Assembly (NCBI GenBank): GCA_943360385.1
Contig: CALRIM020000074.1
Coordinates: 1 to 14,801, forward strand
DNA length: 14,801 nt
Origin: CAJBVG01 sp943360385
GTDB lineage: Bacteria > Bacteroidota > Bacteroidia > Sphingobacteriales > Sphingobacteriaceae
Direction of reading: 5' to 3'
Shown: one piece after another, positions 1 through 7,049 of the stretch
How positions within the stretch are numbered: position 1 is the stretch's first letter
Layout of the letters: every line of letters begins with the position of its first letter
The notes under the pieces: model-generated
The model's database searches: none
What the model saw: the letters and a program-made list of their open reading frames with translations, nothing else
Told to the model about the DNA's origin: nothing
Made by a program: the position numbers and the translations under genes

Positions 1-1
1 A

Positions 2-376
2 CATATTGGCGAAACAGGGTGGGCATCAAGCTCCGATGGCATCTATGGAAAAGAAGGTTCAAAAGCTTGTGATGAATATAAATCGGCAACGTATTATTCA
101 TTGATGAGAGCCTGGACAAACAAAGAAAAAATCACCTGTTTTTATTTTGAAGCTTTTGATGAGCATTGGAAAGATGCTCAAAACCCAAATGGTTCGGAAA
201 ATTATTTTGGTCTGTTTACTATTGATGGAAAAGCAAAATATGCACTTTGGAAAAATGTGGATCAAGGAGTTTTTAAAGAGTTAAAACGTGATGGAAATCC
301 TATTGTGAAAACGCATAATGGAAATAAAGAAGAATTGCTTAAAGAGGTGGAGTTACCTGTTAGAGTTATAAATTAA
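2..376 (+). CDS. GH17 family beta-1,3-glucanase-like protein, 3' end only
   Basis: The reading frame is open from base 2 to the TAA at 374-376, so only the last 124 residues are seen and the true start lies left of the window. The fragment opens with HIGETGW, the strand that carries the nucleophile glutamate of GH17 enzymes, and continues with FYFEAFDEHWK and a YFGLF segment, the usual C-terminal barrel pieces. It matches the GH17 at 5238-6176 (ITEAGW, FFFEAFDEQWK, HWGLF) more closely than the other two GH17 domains here, so it belongs to the same subgroup. It extends about 35 residues past the point where that relative stops, with a charged tail. GH17 enzymes cleave or transglycosylate beta-1,3-glucans. 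Because the N-terminus is missing, neither the acid/base residue nor a signal peptide can be checked, and the cellular location is unknown. It is the first visible gene of the operon. An in-frame TTG at 101 is internal and not a real start. Confidence 0.85.
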   Translation, partial: HIGETGWASSSDGIYGKEGSKACDEYKSATYYSLMRAWTNKEKITCFYFEAFDEHWKDAQNPNGSENYFGLFTIDGKAKYALWKNVDQGVFKELKRDGNPIVKTHNGNKEELLKEVELPVRVIN

Positions 377-385
377 GTAATCTGC

Positions 386-416
386 CTTTGGACGTTGGAC
401 TAGTTAGACTTTGGAC
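386..416. repeat. Degenerate TTTGGAC-type short repeat in the GH17-GH30 spacer
   Basis: The spacer between the first GH17 and the GH30 gene holds four tandem variants of a 7 to 9 base unit: TTTGGAC, GTTGGAC, TAGTTAGAC and TTTGGAC. CTTTGGAC occurs exactly at 386-393 and 409-416. Similar GGAC/AGAC tandem units are, to my recollection, scattered in flavobacterial intergenic DNA, but I cannot check that here. It does not form a terminator hairpin. The segment also contains loose promoter-like TTG and TTTG words, so a weak internal promoter is an alternative reading. Confidence 0.4.
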
Positions 417-437
417 AAAACAAATTAATAAGTAATA

Positions 438-1940
438 ATGGAGATGAATAAACAAATAAAGGCTTTGAAAACCATTCTTTTGGGAATGGCTTGTGTTGTT
501 CAAATTCAATGTACAAATACTAAAGAGATGAAAATTGATGTATATGAGACTTCGGAAAATGGGAACGCATTAACGCATTTAACTGATTTTAAACCAGCGG
601 AAAAATTACTAACCATACAACTCAATACAGAGCAGAAATTTCAAAAAATCATAGGCTTTGGAGGTTCATTTACGGAGGCATCAGCGTCCTTACTCAATAA
701 GCTTGGTCCAGAGAATAGAAAAAAAATATTAGACGCTTATTTTGGTGAAGAAGGAGCTCGTTACTCTTTAACTAGAACACATATAGCATCATGCGATTTT
801 TCGTTGAGCAATTATACGTACGCGAAAGTAGCAGATGATGTAGAGATGAAACATTTTACCATAGAAGATGATAAAATGGATTTAATCCCGATGATTGTTG
901 ATGCTCAAAAAATATCAAAAGAAGGATTTAAAATTATAGCATCCCCATGGACAGCCCCACCCTGGATGAAAGACAATAACAGTTATATCGGTGGTAAATT
1001 ATTGCCAAAGTATAACGATGCCTTTGCGCTTTATTTTTCAAATTATTTATCGGCTTATAAAAAAGAAGGAATAAACATTTGGGGTATTACGGTAATTAAC
1101 GAGCCTCACGGAAATGGTAATAATTGGGAGAGTACTTTATTCTCACCAAAAGAAATGACGGATTTTGTTCAGAATCATTTAGGTCCTAAATTAGAAAAAG
1201 ACGGCTGGGCTGATATAAATATATTAGGCTACGATCAAAACAGAGCAGGCTTGAAAGAATGGGTAGATGAAATGTACAGAGATGAGAAATCATCAAACTA
1301 TTTTGCAGGAACAGCAATACATTGGTATGAAAGCACCTATGATTATTTCCCCGATGCTTTGCAATATGCTCACCAAAAAGCACCGAATAAATTTTTAATA
1401 GAAACCGAAGGTTGTGTAGATTCTGAAATACCTAAATGGCACGATGATGCGTGGTATTGGAAAAAAGAAGCAACAGATTGGGGTTGGGATTGGGCGAGCG
1501 AAAAGGATAAACACTTACATCCGAAATACGCACCTGTAAACAGATACGCTACTGATATTATAGGGTGTTTGAATAATTATGTGAACGGTTGGATCGATTG
1601 GAACATGGTTTTGGATACACATGGTGGACCCAATTGGTTTAAAAACTGGTGTGTAGCACCTGTCATTGTAGATCCAAATAAAGACGAGGTTTACTTTACA
1701 CCCTTGTACTATGTAATGTCCCACTTTAGTAAATTCATGCGACCAGGGGCCATTAAAATAGGCTGTGAGATTAATCATAAGGAGGTAATGGCAACTGCTG
1801 TTCAAAATACAGATGGAAGCATTGTGATCGCAGTATTTAATCCAACAGAAGAAAAATACTCTATAGATATTAATTTGAATAAGGAAGTGAAGAAAATTAC
1901 CATTGATGCAAAAGCATTACAAACCATAGTACTAAACTAA
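438..1940 (+). CDS. GH30 family beta-glucosidase/beta-1,6-glucanase, probable lipoprotein
   Basis: This 500-residue protein is a full-length GH30 enzyme of the glucosylceramidase-like branch. It starts with a basic and hydrophobic leader ending in VQIQC, so Cys25 is a plausible lipidation site and the enzyme is probably anchored in the periplasm or at the outer membrane. Landmarks are the FGGSFTEA segment near residues 74-81, SPWTAPPWMK near 169-178, the acid/base Glu222 in VINEPHG, and the nucleophile Glu324 in IETEGC, which lines up with the SEAC-type site of human glucocerebrosidase. The region after about 430 is the beta-sandwich that follows the barrel in GH30. In marine Bacteroidota, GH30 enzymes of laminarin loci remove beta-1,6-linked glucose branches; that role is inferred here from the GH17 neighbours. 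Start: ATG at 438, with a second ATG two codons on (444) equally possible. The stop lies 11 bases before the transporter gene, consistent with co-transcription. Confidence 0.9.
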   Translation: MEMNKQIKALKTILLGMACVVQIQCTNTKEMKIDVYETSENGNALTHLTDFKPAEKLLTIQLNTEQKFQKIIGFGGSFTEASASLLNKLGPENRKKILDAYFGEEGARYSLTRTHIASCDFSLSNYTYAKVADDVEMKHFTIEDDKMDLIPMIVDAQKISKEGFKIIASPWTAPPWMKDNNSYIGGKLLPKYNDAFALYFSNYLSAYKKEGINIWGITVINEPHGNGNNWESTLFSPKEMTDFVQNHLGPKLEKDGWADINILGYDQNRAGLKEWVDEMYRDEKSSNYFAGTAIHWYESTYDYFPDALQYAHQKAPNKFLIETEGCVDSEIPKWHDDAWYWKKEATDWGWDWASEKDKHLHPKYAPVNRYATDIIGCLNNYVNGWIDWNMVLDTHGGPNWFKNWCVAPVIVDPNKDEVYFTPLYYVMSHFSKFMRPGAIKIGCEINHKEVMATAVQNTDGSIVIAVFNPTEEKYSIDINLNKEVKKITIDAKALQTIVLN

Positions 1941-1951
1941 AAATATTACTT

Positions 1952-4303
1952 ATGTCCACTCAGCATTTATCTAACAAAGTTCCATATGGACAAAAAATAG
2001 CGTTCGGTCTTGGGATGCTTGCCAATCAAATGTTTCCTGCAGCATTAGGGATTTTTATGGTTGTGTTAGTAGAGAATTTAGGGATGCCCTCTTGGATGTG
2101 GGGCGTCTTATTTTTTGTACCCAGAATAGTGGATGCCTTTTTTGATCCAATAATGGGATTTGTTTCTGATAATACGAAATCAATATGGGGGAGAAGAAGA
2201 CAATATGTGTTTGTGGGTTCAATCATCATGGGAATTGCATTTATGGTGATGTGGCAATTATACAGAGAAGATAGTGTGATGCATAATTTCATCTTCTTTC
2301 TAAGTTTTTCGCTAATCTTTCATATTGGTCTTTCCATATTTAGTGTGCCTTATGTAGCTATGGGTTATGAAATGAGCGATGATTTTCATGAACGCACAAG
2401 CATTATGGCAATCTCTCAATGGATTGGACAATTTGCTTGGGTTATTGCACCATGGTTCTGGGTAATTATGTATGATCCAAAATGGTTTCCCAATGCCGAC
2501 ACTGCCACTAGAACATTAGCTATTTGGGTGGGTTCAATTTTTATGTTGTTAGCAATGGTACCTGCCATTTTTATAAAAAGTAAATCAACAAAATTTGATG
2601 ACACCTTACAACCACTCACGTATAAAACCATCGGAGGAAGTTTAAAAGAAATTTTATTGAGTTTCAAAGAAGCATTTGCTAATAAACCATTTAGAAAGTT
2701 ATGCATTGCTACGTTCTTTATATTTAATGCATTTAACACGGTTGCTGGTTTTACGTTTTTCATCGTTGTTTATTATTTATTTAATGGTGATACCGCAGCT
2801 GCTGGTATTTGGCCAACTCTTTTTGGTTGTGGCGGAGCATTAGCTACTACATTTATTGTAATTCCAATTGTAGCATGGATTGCAAAAAAAATAGAAAAGA
2901 AAAGAGCATTTTTAATTTGTCAAGGCATATCTATTTTTGGTTATATTTTGCTGTGGTTTCTCTTTGTACCAGGTAAACCATACTTGTTTTTATTTGCATT
3001 ACCTTTCTTCTCCTTTGGAATAGGAAGTTTATTTACATTAATGATGTCGATGACTGCCGATGTTTGTGATATGGATGAGTTGGATTCTGGTAAAAGAAGA
3101 GAAGGGGTTTTTGGTGCCATTTATTGGTGGATGGTAAAGTTTGGTTTTGCCATTGCTGGATTATTAACAGGAGTAATTATGTCGGCGGTTGCATTTAAAG
3201 CGGGTGCGCCATCTCAACCAGAGGGTGCTGTTACAGGATTACGATTGTTCTTTTCTGGAGTACCCATTGCAGGTACTTTAATTGCTATGTGGGTGATGTG
3301 GAATTATGATTTAACTGAAAAGAAAGCCAGAGAAATTAAAAAAGAATTAGATGCTAGGAAAGGAAAAGTAGAAGTAAAATCTTCTGGTTATTTGTCTGGA
3401 AAACTAAATTCATTACTTCATAATAATAATTTAAATACCATCTCTGGAACAGATTACAGTCATAGAACGGAAGAAGAAATAGAAGCATTGTTTTCTTCAC
3501 AATTTAATATGGGTTTAAACGGATTATGTTTTAGCCCCTATGTAGAGGGACAAAAAGTAGGTGATATTTTAACTGCTGAACAAATAAGAAGAAGACTTGA
3601 TATTATTGCTCCTCATACCAAAAGTATTAGAACATTTTCATGTACAGAAGGAAATGAATTAATTCCAGAAATTGCACATCAGAAAGGAATCAAAACCATT
3701 GTAGGTGCTTGGATTAGTAAGGATAAGGAGCGTAATGAACAAGAAATAAAAGCACTTATAGATTTATCAAATAAAGGCTTAGTGGATATTGCCGCAGTAG
3801 GTAATGAAGTGTTGCACAGAGGAGAAATTTCTGAAGAGGAATTAATTGGGTACATCAATAGAGTTAAAAAAGCAATACCAAATACTGTTGAAGTAGGTTA
3901 TGTAGATGCTTATTACCAATTTATCGAAAGGCCTAATCTTATTGACTCTTGCGACGTTGTATTATGTAATTTTTATCCGTTCTGGGAAGGAGCATCGATT
4001 GATTATTCATTATCATACTTAGCAAATATGTTTGAGATTACTAAAGCGGTTAGCAAGGATAAAAAAATAATTATAACAGAAACAGGATGGCCAAGTGTTG
4101 GCGAAACTATTGAAAGTGCTGTACCTTCAAGAATCAATGCAATGAAATATTTTATCGTTTCACAAGAATGGGCAAGTAATAATAACATAGAATTATTTCA
4201 TTTCAGTTCATTTGATGAATCATGGAAAGTAATTCAAGAAGGAAAATTAGGAAGCTCTTGGGGCTTATGGGACAAAAACGAAAAATTCAAGTTTAAAAAA
4301 TAA
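1952..4303 (+). CDS. GPH-type sugar:cation symporter fused to a C-terminal GH17 domain
   Basis: This 783-residue protein joins two normally separate proteins in one uninterrupted frame. Residues 1-450 are a 12-helix MFS_2 (glycoside-pentoside-hexuronide symporter, MelB-like) transporter. Its family landmarks are DNTKSIWGRRRQY near 73-85, YEMSDDFHER near 139-148, and ADVCDMDELDSGKRREG near 369-385. Residues about 451-500 form a charged, then polar linker, and residues about 501-783 are a complete GH17 domain with acid/base Glu619 in AVGNEV and nucleophile Glu710 in ITETGWPS. Since both ends of a 12-helix MFS protein face the cytoplasm, the hydrolase should sit at the inner mouth of the transporter. 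The likely job is import of beta-1,3-gluco-oligosaccharides with immediate cleavage or transglycosylation. The following gene encodes a similar GH17 alone, so the fusion probably arose by read-through of a tandem copy. Substrate and coupling ion are inferred. A sequencing artefact joining two genes is unlikely because the linker is intact and both domains are complete. Confidence 0.9.
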   Translation: MSTQHLSNKVPYGQKIAFGLGMLANQMFPAALGIFMVVLVENLGMPSWMWGVLFFVPRIVDAFFDPIMGFVSDNTKSIWGRRRQYVFVGSIIMGIAFMVMWQLYREDSVMHNFIFFLSFSLIFHIGLSIFSVPYVAMGYEMSDDFHERTSIMAISQWIGQFAWVIAPWFWVIMYDPKWFPNADTATRTLAIWVGSIFMLLAMVPAIFIKSKSTKFDDTLQPLTYKTIGGSLKEILLSFKEAFANKPFRKLCIATFFIFNAFNTVAGFTFFIVVYYLFNGDTAAAGIWPTLFGCGGALATTFIVIPIVAWIAKKIEKKRAFLICQGISIFGYILLWFLFVPGKPYLFLFALPFFSFGIGSLFTLMMSMTADVCDMDELDSGKRREGVFGAIYWWMVKFGFAIAGLLTGVIMSAVAFKAGAPSQPEGAVTGLRLFFSGVPIAGTLIAMWVMWNYDLTEKKAREIKKELDARKGKVEVKSSGYLSGKLNSLLHNNNLNTISGTDYSHRTEEEIEALFSSQFNMGLNGLCFSPYVEGQKVGDILTAEQIRRRLDIIAPHTKSIRTFSCTEGNELIPEIAHQKGIKTIVGAWISKDKERNEQEIKALIDLSNKGLVDIAAVGNEVLHRGEISEEELIGYINRVKKAIPNTVEVGYVDAYYQFIERPNLIDSCDVVLCNFYPFWEGASIDYSLSYLANMFEITKAVSKDKKIIITETGWPSVGETIESAVPSRINAMKYFIVSQEWASNNNIELFHFSSFDESWKVIQEGKLGSSWGLWDKNEKFKFKK

Positions 4304-4314
4304 ATCTAAACGTT

Positions 4315-5238
4315 ATGTCATTCAGACAAGGTCATTTTTTTACAGCAGAAAACAAGGCTAGCTATGAGCATCTGCAACAGGAAGAAAATCATATCGATTA
4401 TCAACATCTTTCTCCAATAGACTTAAAAAGTTTGTGGCACAAAACACTTGAAGGGGGAATGCATGGTATTTGCTTTAGTATTTATGAAGATGGTCAAAAA
4501 CCAGGATCGATAATTACAGAAGAACAAGTAGAACGTCGCATTGAAATTTTAAAACCTTATGCAAAATGGGTTCGCTCTTTTTCATGTATAGAAGGGAATG
4601 AACATGTGCCAAGAATGGCGAAAAAACATGGGATGAAAACACTAGTAGGAGCATGGCTTGGAGACGATTTGGAATTGAATGAAAGAGAGATTGAAAGTCT
4701 TATTTCTATGGCAAACGAGGGTTTGGTAGATGTTGCTGCTGTAGGTAATGAAGTGATGTATAGAAAGGATTTAACCGAAGACCAATTGTTGGGCTATATA
4801 CATAGAGTTAAAGAAGCTATTCCTCATATTCCGGTGGGTTATGTAGATGCATATTACGAGTTTTCTCATCGACCAAGAATTACAGAAATATGTGATGTGA
4901 TTTTAACCAATTGTTACCCTTATTGGGAAGGTTGCCCAATTGAATATTCTTTTGATCACATGAAGAGTATGTTCGAATCTGCTAAACACGCAGGTAATGG
5001 CAAACGTGTCATAATTACAGAAACTGGTTGGCCTAGTCAAGGCGGTGCTTTTAAAGCCTCTGTTGCGAATGAAGAAAATGCCATGCGTTATTTTATCGAT
5101 TGCCAACATTGGTGCAATTCAAATGGCATCGAAAGTTTTTACTTTGCATCCTTTGATGAGTCGTGGAAAGTAGGACCCGAAGGAGATGTTGGTGCATACT
5201 GGGGATTATGGGATAAACATGAAAAAATAAAATATTAA
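4315..5238 (+). CDS. Stand-alone GH17 protein, near-duplicate of the fused domain, no signal peptide
   Basis: A 307-residue single-domain GH17 protein. The acid/base is Glu146 (AVGNEVMYR) and the nucleophile Glu236 (ITETGWPSQ). The aromatic cleft segments CYPYWEG and FASFDESWK are present, as is the closing WGLWD motif. It aligns along its whole length with the C-terminal domain of the preceding fusion: MHGICFSIYEDGQKPG matches LNGLCFSPYVEGQKVG, and SFSCIEGNE matches TFSCTEGNE. The similarity starts at a shared DY.H stretch (residue 28 here, residue 501 in the fusion). The N-terminus (MSFRQGHFF) has no hydrophobic leader, so the enzyme is predicted cytoplasmic, unlike the secreted GH17 laminarinases usually described from marine bacteria. 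It starts 11 bases after the fusion gene and overlaps the next gene by one base. Hydrolysis of imported laminari-oligosaccharides or beta-1,3-glucanosyl transfer are both possible; the sequence cannot separate them. Confidence 0.88.
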   Translation: MSFRQGHFFTAENKASYEHLQQEENHIDYQHLSPIDLKSLWHKTLEGGMHGICFSIYEDGQKPGSIITEEQVERRIEILKPYAKWVRSFSCIEGNEHVPRMAKKHGMKTLVGAWLGDDLELNEREIESLISMANEGLVDVAAVGNEVMYRKDLTEDQLLGYIHRVKEAIPHIPVGYVDAYYEFSHRPRITEICDVILTNCYPYWEGCPIEYSFDHMKSMFESAKHAGNGKRVIITETGWPSQGGAFKASVANEENAMRYFIDCQHWCNSNGIESFYFASFDESWKVGPEGDVGAYWGLWDKHEKIKY

Positions 5239-6176
5239 TGAGTAATTTTTTTAATCAATTCAATTTCCCATTTGATAATGCCATTTGTTATTCTGGTTTT
5301 AGAAATGGTCAACAGCCTGGTGGTATTAATCCTTCTTACGAAGAAGTAAAAGAGGATTTATTAATCTTACAATCCAATTGGAAATACCTACGTTTATATG
5401 ATTGCGACGAGCATGCATTAACAGTGATAAAAGTTATTCAAAATGAAAAGCTTGATTTCAAAATAATGCTAGGTGCCTATATTGTTGCCGAAATGAATAA
5501 CCATGGTTGCCCTTGGGGTGGTGGTGTTTATGAGGAAATGCAATTAGAAGAAAATAAAAATAGTAACGATCTGAAAATTCAGCGGTTGATAGATTGGTCT
5601 AATCAATATCCTGAAATTATTTTTACTGTTTCCTTGGGCAATGAAGCTTGTGTAGATTGGACAGACCATTTTGTTCCAGTAGAACGTGTGGTATCATTTG
5701 CCAAACTTGTAAAGAAGAATATAGAACAACCCGTTACGTTTTGTGAAAATTATGTTCCTTGGTTAAATTATCTTAAACCACTGGTGGAGGTGATTGATTT
5801 TATTTCGATACATACTTATCCAGTTTGGGAATATAAACACATACACGAAGCGGTAGAGTACACCATTGCCAACTATGAGACTGTTGCCAAGCAATTCCCT
5901 AATACTCCAATTGTTATTACAGAAGCAGGCTGGGCTACCAACTCACATGGAATAGGTATCAATACAGAACATGTGAACGAAGAGAATCAGAAAATATATT
6001 ATGATAATCTTATGGATTGGACGACTAAAAACAATATACTAACCTTCTTTTTCGAAGCATTTGATGAGCAATGGAAAGGATCATCAGATCCAATGGAACC
6101 CGAAAAACATTGGGGACTTTTTAAAACAGATAGAACGCCAAAACTAGTATTTCAAAAAAAAGAAGAATTAATATAA
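5238..6176 (+). CDS. GH17 protein of a second subgroup, no signal peptide
   Basis: A 312-residue GH17-like barrel. The acid/base is Glu136 in VSLGNEACVD and the nucleophile Glu229 in IVITEAGW; other landmarks are IHTYPVWE near 191-198 and FFFEAFDEQWKG near 270-281. It is clearly more like the truncated GH17 at the left edge than the two GH17 domains just upstream, so the cluster holds two pairs of GH17 domains. No signal peptide is visible (MSNFFNQFNFPFDN), which predicts a cytoplasmic enzyme. Its ATG shares the A of the previous stop codon (TAATG at 5236-5240), an arrangement typical of translational coupling. Its own stop codon lies inside the right arm of a strong terminator hairpin. Activity on beta-1,3-glucan is a family inference; the subgroup may have a different chain-length preference or favour transfer. 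Confidence 0.86.
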   Translation: MSNFFNQFNFPFDNAICYSGFRNGQQPGGINPSYEEVKEDLLILQSNWKYLRLYDCDEHALTVIKVIQNEKLDFKIMLGAYIVAEMNNHGCPWGGGVYEEMQLEENKNSNDLKIQRLIDWSNQYPEIIFTVSLGNEACVDWTDHFVPVERVVSFAKLVKKNIEQPVTFCENYVPWLNYLKPLVEVIDFISIHTYPVWEYKHIHEAVEYTIANYETVAKQFPNTPIVITEAGWATNSHGIGINTEHVNEENQKIYYDNLMDWTTKNNILTFFFEAFDEQWKGSSDPMEPEKHWGLFKTDRTPKLVFQKKEELI

Positions 6177-6189
6177 TTCTTCTTTTTTT
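6155..6189. terminator. Bidirectional intrinsic terminator, perfect 16-bp inverted repeat
   Basis: Bases 6155-6170 (AAAAAAAGAAGAATTA) and 6174-6189 are perfect inverted complements with a 3-base ATA loop. The T7 run closes transcripts arriving from the GH operon, and the A-run serves the convergent regulator gene ending at 6204. The hairpin contains the last codons and stop codon of the GH17 gene. The stem is AT-rich, so its strength is uncertain. Confidence 0.75.
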
Positions 6190-6203
6190 ATTGTAGATGG
6201 TTT

Positions 6204-6929
6204 TTAGAGCTCAAAAGAAAAGCCTTCTTTTTCTAATTTTCTGTATCTAACTTCATCGAATTCGAATAATTTCGCCGGACGATGAGATACATTTAATTTC
6301 ACCTCATTTAAAGGTGTGAGAATATTCATTTCTTGAATCTTTTTCCTGAAATTAGATTTATCAAATTTATATCCAAGCAAGGCTTCATATAATAATTGTA
6401 ATTCCAAAAGGGTAAACTTCTTAGGCAGTAGTTCAAAACCAGTAGGCTTATGTCGTACTTCGTTTTTTAAGGTTTCAATGCCTTTGCATAAAATATTATA
6501 GTGATCAAAGGCCAGTTCTGGTAAATTATTAATATTAATCCACTCCGCAGATTTTGCCCAAGAAGAAGCAATGGGATGGTAGTTCATACTATTTACCAAT
6601 GAGAAATAAGCCACCGTTACCACACGTCCTAAGGGGTGCCTATCTACACTTCCAAAGGTGAAAAACTGTTTCATGTAGATGTTTTTTAAGCCTGTAAGCT
6701 TTTCAAGCACATTGTTTGCCGCTTCTTCCAGGTTTTTATCCGGCTCTACTAAATCTCCAATTAGGGCCCAATGCCCATTAAAGGGTTCTACATCTCTTTG
6801 CACCAACAGCACTTTAATTTCGCCTTCATGATACCCAAATACCACACAATCTATAGATAACCCAAAAACAAAGTAATCTTTAAGTGGAATGGTATGGTCG
6901 GATAAGAAATAGGTACTCGGAATTTTCAT
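6204..6929 (-). CDS. Nudix-related transcriptional regulator (NrtR/AraR type)
   Basis: A 241-residue protein with an N-terminal Nudix fold (about 18-140) and a C-terminal winged helix-turn-helix (about 162-241), the architecture of NrtR and of the Bacteroidetes arabinose regulator AraR. In the first part, SIDCVVFGYHEGEIKVLLVQR and GHWALIGDLV are typical Nudix strands. The Nudix box (59-81) has lost every catalytic position: with Gly80 as the conserved glycine, the usual Glu, Arg, Glu and two metal-binding Glu are replaced by Lys65, Asn73, Val74, Lys77 and Leu78. The domain is therefore predicted to sense a ligand rather than hydrolyse it. Residues KFTLLELQLLYEALLG and KSNFRKKIQEMNIL form the DNA-binding part. 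It converges on the GH operon and diverges from the surface-protein gene at 7050, so it is a likely regulator of one or both. An inverted repeat 36 bases upstream of its start may mediate autoregulation. The effector, probably a sugar or sugar phosphate, is not known. Confidence 0.88.
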   Translation of the reverse strand: MKIPSTYFLSDHTIPLKDYFVFGLSIDCVVFGYHEGEIKVLLVQRDVEPFNGHWALIGDLVEPDKNLEEAANNVLEKLTGLKNIYMKQFFTFGSVDRHPLGRVVTVAYFSLVNSMNYHPIASSWAKSAEWININNLPELAFDHYNILCKGIETLKNEVRHKPTGFELLPKKFTLLELQLLYEALLGYKFDKSNFRKKIQEMNILTPLNEVKLNVSHRPAKLFEFDEVRYRKLEKEGFSFEL

Positions 6930-6964
6930 ACTGCAAAATACAACTTAGACACCAAAAAGTAATA

Positions 6965-6987
6965 AAAAAATACTTATGGTATTTTTT
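6965..6987. promoter_or_regulatory. Perfect 9-bp inverted repeat in the divergent promoter region (candidate operator)
   Basis: AAAAAATAC at 6965-6973 and GTATTTTTT at 6979-6987 are exact inverted complements around a 5-base TTATG spacer. The site lies 36-58 bases upstream of the regulator ATG and 63-85 bases upstream of the ATG at 7050, where a dimeric regulator could control both directions. It contains TTATGGTA (6974-6981), a word that recurs upstream of the 12759 gene. The regulator encoded next door is the obvious candidate to bind, but this is inference. A hairpin terminator is unlikely because there is no GC stem and no gene ends here. Confidence 0.5.
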
Positions 6988-7049
6988 ACTTTAACTTAAT
7001 TTTATCTTATATTGCATTTGTAAATGAATATAACTCAAAACATTTCTGT

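Noticed and set aside
1186..1805. Minus-strand open frames inside the GH30 gene
   Set aside because: They lie wholly within a well-supported GH30 coding region and show no recognisable domain.
2026..2763. Minus-strand open frames inside the transporter part of the fusion gene
   Set aside because: Their hydrophobic look mirrors the transmembrane codons of the real gene on the other strand.
1952..4303. Transporter-GH17 fusion as a sequencing frameshift of two genes
   Set aside because: Both domains are complete, the linker is in frame with no compensating shift, and the remaining gene spacers in the operon are intact.
6204..6929. Active Nudix hydrolase
   Set aside because: The metal-binding and catalytic residues of the Nudix box are replaced and a winged helix domain follows, so a regulator is far more likely.
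6930..7049. Bacteroidetes promoter for the 7050 gene (TGCATTTG at 7013-7020)
   Set aside because: One half resembles TAnnTTTG, but no TTG lies at the right distance upstream, so it was not listed as a promoter.
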